This document shows positions 1 to 9,281 of a stretch of 64,000 bases of DNA, piece by piece. The position numbers and the translations under genes are program-made. Positions within the stretch are counted from its first letter, which is position 1; every line of letters begins with the position of its first letter. The stretch is from Anisus vortex (taxonomy: Eukaryota > Mollusca > Gastropoda > Planorbidae), in NCBI GenBank assembly GCA_949126835.1, contig OX421505.1, positions 2,351,587 to 2,415,586 on the forward strand. Reading direction: 5' to 3'. The notes beneath the pieces were generated by a model, which ran no database searches, was not told where the DNA came from, and was given only the letters and a program-made list of their open reading frames with translations.

Positions 1-40
1 TTATATGCATTAGTTCTCGCATAGGGGATATGGAAAGTGT

Positions 41-160
41 TTTGTCTTATCTTATACATTAAAGACGCTCCTTCTATAGAGAAGATTATTGCGTCCTACG
101 CTTATCCGTGGTCCGAGTCTAGTCTGGTATTTTTATTAATGTTTTAATGTTGTTTTAACA
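41..160 (-). mobile_element. LINE 3'-end fragment (family L1 of this window)
   Basis: Reverse-oriented copy of the 3' terminus of a non-LTR retrotransposon that recurs at least eight times here. On the minus strand it reads through the end of the last ORF, then a short 3' UTR with the hairpin CTTCT/AGAAG and the terminal AAGATAAGA. Bases 1-30 look like a displaced piece of the same ORF, so the copy is rearranged. Confidence 0.75.
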
Positions 161-309
161 TTAAACAAAGTTACCTTAAATGCTTTTATTTTATTAGTTA
201 CTCTGTTCAGTCTACATTTATGTTCCAAACTATTACTATGATACACCTTTGTAAACTTTATGTAAATTTATGGGTGTAATTTATAAATAGCCTACATACA
301 GGCATTAAA

Positions 310-515
310 TTCTAACTTAGATATACAACACAATAACAATTCAATATATTACAATATCCTTAGATATAAGGACAAAAACACTTATTTTATCCCATATTCA
401 AAAACAAATGCATTAAAAAAAATTGTGTACCCTTCTTTCTCGAGTGGCATCTGGACATGGAATGGGTTACAAGAACAAACACATAAATCCAGTTACTTAT
501 CAATTTGTATGTATT
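310..515 (+). mobile_element. LINE ORF C-terminal fragment
   Basis: The plus strand encodes a decayed version of the LINE polyprotein end; the stretch around 430-500 reads PSFSSGIWTWNGLQEQT, matching the SFFPSGIRTWNGLPEQT version at 13350-13400 (minus). The 3' UTR is missing. A truncated relic, not a gene. Confidence 0.65.
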
Positions 516-546
516 ACTTTACTTTTTGCCCTTCTGTACTGTAGTG

Positions 547-753
547 CAGGGGTCAGCAACCTTTTGATAACACTGTGCCGATGTGTGGTTTTTAATTCAT
601 TCATCGTGCTAAAAGCCTAAAAGACAATCCAGCTGTAGCACTAAATTTCTTGTAGAAGAAACTTGAATAGATTTTTAAGGTATCTTCTGTGTCGCATTGA
701 AAATCCATCAGCGTGCCAAGTTTGACACGCGTGCCGTAGGTTGCCGACCCCTG
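547..753. mobile_element. hAT-type MITE, 207 bp
   Basis: The element starts CAGGGGTCAGCAACC and ends GGTTGCCGACCCCTG, giving terminal inverted repeats of about 15 bp with one mismatch. The flanking 8-mers CTGTAGTG (539-546) and TTCTAGTG (754-761) match at 6 of 8 positions, as expected for a decayed 8-bp hAT target duplication. No coding capacity; non-autonomous. Confidence 0.75.
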
Positions 754-1469
754 TTCTAGTGTACGTTTCGTAACATTCTTATTAACCGTCGTTTGAAGAA
801 AACTTAAAAAAAAAAGAACAAATCCAGAAAAGAACTAAAAATCTCATTAAAATTGAATATATGCAAGTGCATCACATTGAGTAAAATCACAATTTCGAAA
901 TAATAGAATCTCCTGGGCAGAATATATTATATCTCCTTAGCAATCCTTTGTTTACACAGCATTAACAAAACTATAAAAATAATAATATAACATATAGGCA
1001 TATTTATGTATATATAATATTCCATATAATATAATATATATAAAATTAATACGTCAAGTGACCTATATTAAATGTAAGCTCGGGATGTCGACATTTGCCA
1101 TTTTCACCATGACGCGACTAGTTTGATAATTATGAAGAACTTACTAGTGTTTATGCCCGTGAAAATGACGGGTGTTAAAAAAAATGAAAAAGCTAACTTG
1201 ATAATTATAACGTAACTAGAAGTTATGCTCGTCAAAATGACGGAGAAACGAATGATTACAATGTGTTTTGTTAAAAGAAAAAGAAATAATAACAAACAAT
1301 ATTACAATAAAAACTGTAGTAAGAATGTATCTTTCGGTATTTAGGTTTTGTTCTTTTTTTTTTTTTACTGTCTTCTGGCCCTGGAAAATGCATAAAACGT
1401 AATTTTTATATCTAATATAGTGTTGCGTAGACAGCACTGTAAAGTGGTGGGGAAGGAGCAAATTATACC
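754..1469. other. AT-rich intergenic stretch
   Basis: No gene seen. Two short near-palindromes of the form CCCGTnAnAATGACGGG lie at about 1154-1172 and 1226-1243, each preceded by ACTAG; a related motif recurs near 5700-5730. Otherwise low-complexity AT-rich DNA. Confidence 0.5.
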
Positions 1470-1975
1470 AGCTATGCCTTACACGGTCACACTCTTGAGA
1501 GGGTATCAGATGCCAAGTACCTGGGAGTGCATATAACAGGAAACCTCCACTGGGGCCCAATCTATTGTTGCCAAAGGTACCGGTAACAGAGCCTGCGCCT
1601 TCGTCCATAGAAACCTTAAGGGATGCTACACAAGGATCCAGACCCATTGCTATAAGAGTTTATCTCCACCCATCCTGGATTACGCATCAACGATGTGGGA
1701 TCCCCACCAAGAACACCTGACATCTACGCTGGAGATGACCCAACGACGTACAGCACGTCATATCTTACGGCCTCAAAACAAGCGCCTCTGCGTTGGTGGC
1801 CAAACTTCATCCTGAGCCCATACAACACCGCAGAGTGGTAGTCAAAGTCACCATATTGCACAAGATCATGAATCGTCAAGTGGCCATGTCCACACAGTCA
1901 GTTAGCATCCAACAAGTTTCCTGCTCTACCAGAGGTCATCAGCTCAAACGACACGCACGCACGCACCGACGTTTA
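1470..1975 (+). pseudogene. Non-LTR retrotransposon reverse transcriptase remnant
   Basis: Three plus-strand reading frames together spell the C-terminal part of a Jockey/CR1-like reverse transcriptase. The first (1470-1590) has VSDAKYLGVHITGNLHW; the next (from about 1572) has FVHRNLKGCYTRI then LDYASTMWDPHQEHL and MTQRRTARH; the third (from about 1793) has a later region, IQHRRVVVKVTILHKI. These correspond to the KYLGV, YASxVWDP and QRRAAR landmarks of the thumb region in this superfamily. At least two frameshifts and internal stops show that it is dead. It is a different family or a more upstream portion than the 3' LINE tails nearby. Confidence 0.75.
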
Positions 1976-2114
1976 AAAATATATTTTTTTTTCGTCAGCC
2001 ACACACTGGAACACACTGGACCAAGCCTTCATCACTTCCCCCCTCCCTCTGTGCCGCTTTCAAATCATCACTGAATAAAGAAAGAGAGAAAAAAATATAC
2101 TTAAAAACAATCCA

Positions 2115-2117
<3 letters not shown>

Positions 2118-2180
<63 letters not shown>

Positions 2181-2270
2181 TTGTCTATCTAAATATCAAG
2201 CTATTAAAAATTATATATCAATTGTCTATCTATCTATCTCTCTGCCAATCTGTCGATCTATCGTATGTCT
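2118..2270. repeat. (ATCT)n tetranucleotide microsatellite
   Basis: A near-perfect CTAT/ATCT run covers about 2118-2186, followed by a degenerate continuation to about 2270. Confidence 0.95.
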
Positions 2271-2459
2271 TCATATACCTTAAATAAACCTATTTATATA
2301 ATCGGTCTATCAAAACAGCTATAGGCATATTTTTAGCAGAATGATTTTGTTCCCCTCAAAATTTCAACCGTTTGGCAGCAATGGATCCATGTGCCTGTAA
2401 TTACACTCAATCTATCTTTACTTTCATACAGCACAACCAATCTCACACCAACTCATTAC

Positions 2460-2998
2460 CTCCTCTCCCGGCATATTTTATATTCCTCACAACCTCTTGT
2501 CTTTTTCTCTCTTCCTTTCTTCTCTCTCTCTCTCTCTCTCTTACTTTCTCTTTTCTTTCCTTTTTTTTAAAATATCTCTATCACTTAATAATCATTCCTA
2601 TCCCTCTCTTCCATCCCTCTTTTTTTTACTCTATTCCATTTCTCTTTCTTCTCTTTCTATCTATTCAATTTCTCTTTCTTCACTCTCTTCCGTCTCTCTT
2701 TATTCTCTCTCCCATTTCTCTTTCTTTACTATTTTCTCTCTCTCTTCTATCTATCTTTATTCTCTATTCCTCTCTTTCATTTCTATTTCTTTACTCTTTC
2801 TTCTAGCCCTTTCTATTTCCTCTCTTCATTTGCATATTGTTCTGTCCCTCCCTTGTATATCTCTCGTTTCTTCTTAACCATTTCTCTCTCTCTTACTTAA
2901 CTTTTTGTACCTTTTCTTCATAATATCTTCTTTTTCTTGCTGATTGTCTCTTCTCTCTCTCTCTCTCTTTCTCTCTCTTTTAATAGCTCTCTCAAGTG
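2460..2998. repeat. Pyrimidine-rich (CT)n low-complexity tract
   Basis: Plus strand is almost entirely C and T with short pure (CT)n runs at about 2521-2540 and 2950-2975. It leaves frames open on the plus strand with Ser/Leu/Phe-rich translations; these are composition artefacts. Confidence 0.9.
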
Positions 2999-3001
2999 AT
3001 G

Positions 3002-3170
3002 TTGGCATTCGGGCATGGAATGGGTTGCCTGAACAAACCAGGAAAACCAGTAACTTAACATCATTTAAAACATTAATAAAAATGCAAGACTAGATTCGGT
3101 CCACGGATGAGCGTAGGGCGCAATAATCTTCTTTTTAGAAGGAGCGTCTGTAATGTATAAGATAAGATAA
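3002..3170 (+). mobile_element. LINE 3' end, 5'-truncated copy
   Basis: Contains the ORF end (IRAWNGLPEQTRKTSNL-like) with stop near 3090, then the 3' UTR CTTCTTTTTAGAAG hairpin and terminal GTATAAGATAAGAT. Typical 5' truncation of target-primed reverse transcription. Confidence 0.85.
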
Positions 3171-3225
3171 CCCTTTTTTCCCCATAGTATATGCAAATTC
3201 CACTCATTCAAACAGCCAGTCCCCA

Positions 3226-3290
3226 TCTCTTTGTCTCTCTCTCTCTCCTTCTCTCTCTCTCTCACACACACACACTCTCGCTCGCTCTTT
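3226..3290. repeat. (CT)n/(CA)n simple repeat
   Basis: A CT run followed by CACACACACA then CT/CTCG repeats. Confidence 0.9.
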
Positions 3291-4514
3291 TATTTCTGAC
3301 GTGAGCTCCTGTGAATAACAATAACGCACAACGATATGTTTTAAAAAAAACATCACATGACCAGCCGGCATGTGACAAATAATATTACCGTACTTGCCAC
3401 AATAAAGGTTTGAAGTGTAGTAGAGATCCATGTTCGTGTTGCCAGGTGTTTTGACAGACTTCCTTCCCAAAATGATTTTCATGGGTTTTTCTTTTAACGC
3501 TGGGAAACTTCTGTACGAGTTTTATCTTTTGTTTATAAATTCTGCGTTTCTCTTTGTTCTATCTCTAACTCTACAATCTCTCTTTTTCTATCTTCTCTAT
3601 AAATCTCTGTTTCTCGCCCTTAATATATCTTTCTCTCTCTTTTCTCTCATTCAGTCTCTCTATCTTTCTCCCACTAGCTTCCACTCTCCCTATCTCTTTC
3701 TTTCTTTATAATTTTCTTTTTTCTTCTCTTTCACATTCTCTTTTTTCTATTCCTCCTCCCCCCCTTCTTATTTTGTTCTTGCTATCTCTCTCACTTTCTA
3801 TCTCTTTCTCCCTCTCGTTTTTCTCTTGCTATCGTACAGTATTTTTCTCCGTCTTTTTCCCCTTTCTTATTCTCGTTCACTGTTTATCTCTATCTTCTCT
3901 TGTTCACTCTATTATAAAGTTAGATATATGGATATAGTTTAGCTAGATAGATAGATTATCTGTCCTTGCTTTATAAGCTAGAAAGGACCTTTTTCGTGTT
4001 AGTATGAGCGAAAAAAAAATATATAAAGTCACAAACTATTATATTACTATGGATTTATAGTCTTAACAATACATTAATAAGGATAAAGTACAACGAAGCA
4101 AAATATCCAGTCATGTATTCGCCTGGATTATCTCTTACGCGCTGCGCACCGAGGTGTACATAGAGTGGAGATATTAACACCTAAACGCTTAGTTCCGGAT
4201 AGACATTTAGGCGCGTGCATCAAACGCTTGAGCATGGATTATGTAATACACCCTCTCCGCCATACATACACACAATTTGTGTAAGTGTTATCCGGTCGAT
4301 GTGAAAATATTCACCCGGTGATTAAGGTCGAAAATGGACAAGGGATATTTTTATCCGTGGAGCGAGAAGCATTATGTAGCCTAGATCGTTTAAAATGCTT
4401 TTCATTATTGAAGAATAGAAGATTGATCGGATGTAACTTTAAGCCAAGCTCAATGATATTGTTTCACTTGTCTGTTGCTGTAAATCAAGGGGCGTGCAAC
4501 ACGGTGAACAGGCG
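3291..4514. other. Intergenic, second pyrimidine-rich tract at about 3540-3910
   Basis: Pyrimidine-rich low-complexity sequence covers about 3540-3910. The remainder is AT-rich with no supported gene. Confidence 0.6.
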
Positions 4515-4805
4515 GCCCGCGGGTCACAACTTGGAGCGGTAACGCGTTGGGCTAGCGTACTGATAGTCCTGGGTTCGAATCCCGGTGAAAGCTAGTAGGC
4601 CTATGTGTTTCCGGGTCTGGAGTTTGTCCCTGGGTCTACCCAGCTCTGATGGGTAGGCCTACCTGACTTTAGTTGGGGTAAAGTAAAGGCAGCTGGGCTT
4701 TGAGACCACACAATCCCCTAGTATGCTGTGGGCACATAAATTGGTGAACGCTGCTTCACTGGCCCCATAAATCAATTCGGTCTGATGGGATACTTTACTT
4801 TCTTT
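4515..4805 (+). mobile_element. tRNA-derived SINE (type A), diverged
   Basis: Same family as the intact copy at 7413-7673. It keeps the RNA polymerase III B box GGGTTCGAATCCCG at about 4570, the core CTACCCAGCTCTGATGGGTA, the TAAAGTAAAGGC segment and the tail GGGATACTTTACTTTCTTT. The A-box region is partly degraded. Confidence 0.85.
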
Positions 4806-5888
4806 ATCTCAAAGATCGCAGGTTCGAATCGTGATTTATCTTCCTGGTTTAGAAATGCTAGTTTATGAAGCTTAATTTTTTAAACATCCTGCGTAATTGT
4901 TTTTTAAACCGTTGAAACGAAAAAAAAACACAATAACAATAACATTAAGTTGGAATTTATAAAATTATTGCCCTATTAACTATCGTCAATTGTAGAAACT
5001 AGATACTAATGCTTTGTGATTGATGACGCAAGGATGTGTCCACAATTTTATTACTGTCATGCTTCATTACTGACCATTCATATACAACGTACGCACCTGC
5101 TGTTATTTTTTATACATTGCTTTGATACAGTGTTGAAAACAATGAAGTTTCAATTTTCTTTTGTATTTCTTTAATACAATTCAACGTCAGCGAATATGTG
5201 ATTAAAAAAGGTAAATATTGATGACCCCTAATGCTTTCATTAAAAAAAAAAAAACATTTATCCCATTTAAACATAAAAAATAACAACAAGAAAACAGACC
5301 GCATTAGCCGGATCATAGAATTAACTTCTTACATAGCAGAAAGTTAACGCGCGTAACTTATACGCTGGCTTATAAAGGCCCAGTGACGCCATCCCTGATG
5401 ACACGCTCTGGTGTCACCAACCTGGATGACACACCATGCAATGACATCTTTCATCCATAGTAGCCCCCCACCCACCCCGCTTGAAGACCACGCCATTAGC
5501 AGTATTAGCGGCACAGATCCCGTTGCTGGAGTGATGGGATGTTGTCGGAACTGAACGTGTCAACTTTTAGACGTTAATGCACGGGAACAGCAGCGCATTG
5601 CGTCAAATAAAATCGGGTTTTATTATTCTAGCTTTTGATTGGTTAAAACACACACGTGACGTGTAGGGTTCTAAGGCTATGGGTCATTATTATAACTACT
5701 AGCTTGTATGCCCGTCAAATTGACACTTTAGTTTAAACATATGCATTTCTTATTGGTTTATATTGCCATTTATTGAAATGTTTATACGTTTGTCTTATCT
5801 ATTCTAAGAGATGATGTGAAAGATAGTAAATGGGTGTTGCATATTATATCGTTTTTTTAATAGCTATATGTATAACCTACAATACTTA
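4806..5888. other. Intergenic, no gene seen
   Basis: AT-rich sequence with a short GC-richer part at about 5380-5600. A CTAG-TATGCCCGTCAAATTGAC motif at about 5700-5725 resembles the palindromic motifs near 1155 and 1226. Confidence 0.5.
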
Positions 5889-5996
5889 AAAGCAAACATA
5901 GCTTCAGGTCCTGGTGACATACCAGCAAGACTGTTTAAAGAACTAAAAAAAAAAAATGAATTATCTCCAATCTTGCCTGTTATATTTAATGTGTGA
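5889..5996 (+). pseudogene. Non-LTR reverse transcriptase fragment
   Basis: Reads IASGPGDIPARLFKEL then ELSPILPVIFNV before a TGA stop at 5994. This corresponds to the conserved SGPDGIP-R-LKEL/ELAPIL-xIFN block at the start of the RT domain in non-LTR retrotransposons. Only about 35 codons remain, directly 5' of the 45-bp minisatellite. Confidence 0.7.
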
Positions 5997-6012
5997 CACT
6001 GTTCAATTTAAG

Positions 6013-6512
6013 TTAATCTTGTTGCAGATATGTTGGATTCACATTGTGCAACTAAAGATGATCTTATTGCAGATATGTTGGATTCACATTGTGCAACTAA
6101 AGATGATCTTATTGCAGATATGTTAGATTCACATTGTGCAACTAAAGATAATCTTATTGCAGATATGTTAGATTCAGATTGTGCAACTAAAGATAATCTT
6201 ATTGCAGATATGTTAGATTCACATTGTGCAACTAAAGATAATCCTATTGCAGATATGTTAGATTCAGATTGTGCAACTAAAGATAATCTTATTGCAGATA
6301 TGTTAGATTCACATTGTGCAACTAAAGATAATCTTATTGCAGATATGTTAGATTCACATTGTGCAACTAAAGATAATCTTATTGCAGATATGTTAGATTC
6401 AGATTGTGCAACTAAAGATGATCTTATTGCAGATATGTTAGATTCACATTGTGCAGCTAAAGATGATCTTATTGCAGATATGTTAGATTCCCATTGTGCA
6501 ACTTCTGAAATA
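6013..6512 (+). repeat. 45-bp minisatellite with an open reading frame
   Basis: About eleven tandem copies of a 45-bp unit. Since 45 is divisible by 3, one frame stays open from ATG 6030 to a stop at 6576-6578. It would encode 182 aa made of 15-residue repeats MLDS(H/D)CATKD(D/N)LIAD plus a unique 30-aa tail ending LSLKNVD. Copies vary mainly at two replacement sites (His/Asp and Asp/Asn) and one silent Leu codon. Each unit also holds TTATTGCAG, an acceptor-like signal. No promoter, no neighbouring exon and no known family, so coding status is unproven. Confidence 0.85.
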
Positions 6513-6578
6513 CAGGCTATATGTGTATATTCGATGAAAACATTTATCGTTAGACTGTCCTTAAAAAATGTGGACTAA

Positions 6579-7405
6579 ACTATGTTATCTAAATAGTAAT
6601 TAAGATTTAATACAAAGGACAGATAGTCTATTACATACAATAGCCACAATAGTAAGTAAAAACAAAAAAAAAAATACAATATAACTATAACTATAAATTT
6701 TTTATTTTTTTTTATTAATGTTTTTAATGTACCATATAATGGCATATAATCTCACTTTATTTATTTAAAACAAGAAAATTAATATGTTTAACATGGTGCA
6801 CAATGTATAAAAAGTTTCAATCAGAATAATAAAGAGTTTGAAAAAAAGCTCAAATTTTCTGTTTGAATGTTATAATGACATCAATAATTAATGTTCAATC
6901 GGCAGTGCATTATAAATGTGTCTAAAAATAGACTTAATAACAAAAACAAAATAGTATACAACATTTAAAAAAATGATGACAACTAAAAAATAATTCGAAA
7001 AAACAAAAGATTGAACATCGCAGCAGCTCACATATTACAAATGAAACTTAAACACATTTTAAAAAAACGTTCATAATGGCATTTTTTCTGCTGATCTTCC
7101 CCATTAATGCTAAAAATAATACATTAAAATTTTTATAAAGAAACAAACATTCCAATTAAAATAACAGAATGGGCTAAATTTTTAGAACTTAGACCATAGT
7201 ATAAAAAACACTAAAATTGGACAAAAAAATACACCTTTTCATAAAAATAAGATTACCGGTAAATCCTTTGACAACAAAACAGTAAAATATCAAACCATTT
7301 CAGCAACTTAGAAAATCATTTTAAAACACACTAAGAGGGACTTATAAAACTAATTTTTAAAAAACACTTAATATTCAGAATCCCATATGCTAATTTCTCT
7401 TTTCC
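6579..7405. other. AT-rich intergenic DNA
   Basis: Very AT-rich with many A runs; no gene or clear mobile element seen. Confidence 0.6.
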
Positions 7406-7412
7406 TATCATG

Positions 7413-7673
7413 GGGCACGGTAGCCGAGCGGCAGCGCGTTCAAGGGTCCTGGGTTCGAATCCTGGTGCAGGCTAGGATTTTTTCCCAGGATCTGAGGGTG
7501 TCCCTGAGTCTACCCAGCTCTGATGGGTACCTGACCTTAGTTGGGGTAAAGTAAAGGCGGCTGTGCATAGTGCTGGCCACACAATCACCTAGTATGCTGT
7601 GGCCACGGAAACTGGTGAACGCTGCTTCACCGGCCCTATGGACCAATTTGGTCTGACGGGATACTTTACTTTT
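7413..7673 (+). mobile_element. tRNA-derived SINE (type A), intact copy
   Basis: Best copy of the family. Head has an RNA polymerase III A box TAGCCGAGCGG and B box GGTTCGAATCC; body includes TCTGATGGGTACCTGACC and GGGGTAAAGTAAAGGCGGC; it ends GGGATACTTTACTTTT. A 7-bp target duplication TATCATG flanks it (7406-7412 and 7674-7680). Head is tRNA-like up to about base 70, followed by an unrelated body. Other copies lie at 4515, 19855 (minus), 21752 and 38172 (minus). Confidence 0.93.
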
Positions 7674-7680
7674 TATCATG

Positions 7681-8631
7681 GAAACTTAACTCTTATTGAC
7701 CAAAGTTTTTATTTTTTGTGTTGTTTATAAAAGTCATTTTCTATTATTGACAAAAAAAAAGGGCAACTAAGAACTACAACTCAAACACAAATGGAAAATA
7801 AAGTTATATCCCTTAAACATATATACAAATGAAAACAATAATTTAAAAAAAAAATATAATCAAAAAACTTTAATGATAATTGTTGACAATAATTTTTATT
7901 AATCTCTCAATGGAAGACTAAAATAACAAAAAAAAATAATAATTAATTTATCTGAAAAATATTTAGTTACAAATCTTTTAAAATCTCAGGATGCAAAAAT
8001 GTATGTGATCTATAAGATAATGAATAAGGTATCTTGTTATCTTTTTGAATAATAACTGGTACTAATATTTCTTTAAAAAAAGATTTTCATTTCTGATTGA
8101 GCATGTTTTTTTTAAAAAGCATTGAGCAAAAAAAACTACACAATATCATTGAATTAATATTTCTAAGCTATAAAGAGCTGAAAGTTCTGAGCCAATTAAA
8201 CAATGTCAATAAATATAAAAACAATATCATTAAATTAATATTTCTAAGCTATATATAGGCCTAGTAACAAGAAATAATAAAGAGCTGAAAACTCTAAGCA
8301 AATTAAACAATGTCAATAAATATGTTGAGCATTCATTACTGTGTTATTGCTCGCCAACCTTAAAGTTTTCGGGTCTATGTCTCTGTTAAAAAAATGTCAG
8401 TGTCCATATCTTGCTGAGTGGCACTCTAAAAGCCACCAATTGATCATGAGAGATGAGAATCACAGTTTGTATGATTCATGTTTACTTTACCTGCTTATCT
8501 CTCAAATGGATTGTAATCTAAATAGACTTGCATGTTTAGTTGAATGTGTGACTATTTTGATGCAATAGTTATTTTAAAGACATGTGTCTTATACTTTACT
8601 TATTCATACATCTGTCTTCCGTTGTAAAGTG
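7681..8631. other. AT-rich intergenic DNA with an imperfect duplication
   Basis: No gene. A segment at about 8140-8215 (ATTAATATTTCTAAGCTATA followed by GAGCTGAAA and AATTAAACAATGTCAATAAA) is repeated at about 8230-8320 with an insertion. Confidence 0.55.
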
Positions 8632-8835
8632 CAGGGGTCGGCAACCTAAGTCATGCGAGCCAGACATGGCAAATAGAGCCATTATCAATGGCACTGGAAG
8701 ACCCACAAAAGAAGTTTGAAGTATTTTCTACATGAAAATGAGCGCTAGAGCAGGATAAATTTTAGGCTCTTGGCACGCTGAATGAACAACAAATCCTACT
8801 TTGGCACACTATTATCAAAAGTTTGACGACCCCTC
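8632..8835. mobile_element. hAT-type MITE, second copy
   Basis: Begins CAGGGGTCGGCAACCTAAG and ends near GACGACCCCTC, the decayed mirror of the left tip. Flanking 8-mers GTAAAGTG (8624-8631) and GTGTAGTG (8836-8843) match at 6 of 8 positions. Related to the element at 547-753 by its tips and the internal GGCACGCTGAAT/AGCGTGCC part. Confidence 0.65.
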
Positions 8836-9145
8836 GTGTAGTGGTGAGAATCCCTGCCTGTCATGCGGGTGACCAGGGTTCAATTCCCCTTAGGCTAGTA
8901 TACAATGAAAGTCTATAGTCACATTAAGAAAAAAAGGTAACTATTATTCTAATCTTGAAATCTGGTTTTAAAAAAAATGCCAATGAGCCTCAAACTCTCA
9001 TCAATTCCTGATATTAGTTGAGGACAGTAAAGGCAGCAGGGCATTGTATTGGCTACACAGCTAACCTTGCATACCAGTGAACATTGCTTTACAGTTCCTA
9101 TAGACCAAAATGGTCTTGAAATAAATAGTTTACTGTTTTATAATT
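8836..9145 (+). mobile_element. SINE with tRNA-Asp-like head
   Basis: The head, about 8836-8896, copies tRNA-Asp: a D-arm GTAGTGGTGAG, an anticodon arm CCTGC-CTGTCAT-GCGGG with anticodon GTC retained, and a T-arm with B box GGGTTCAATTCCC. The acceptor stem is not complete, so it is not a functional tRNA gene. About 120 bp downstream, 9020-9145 shares the body and tail of the type A SINE (AGTAAAGGCAGC, CAGTGAAC-TGCTTTAC, CCTATAGACCAAAATGGTCT). The same tail family therefore carries a different tRNA head here. Confidence 0.7.
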
Positions 9146-9281
9146 TAAATCTATAGATATGTTCAATATTTAATTATTTAGTTCGTTTTATGTTGTATTT
9201 CGAGTGTATTTCTATTGAACATTAGAATGGACCTGATAGAGTTCAAATCATTTGTATATTTGAAGGCATCTTTGAATATAG

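Noticed and set aside
2372..2877. Overlapping Ser/Leu/Phe-rich open frames on the plus strand
   Set aside because: They follow directly from the CT-rich composition, overlap in two frames and show no domain or splice context.
8836..8900. Functional tRNA-Asp gene
   Set aside because: D, anticodon and T arms are recognisable but the acceptor stem does not close and the sequence leads into a SINE body.
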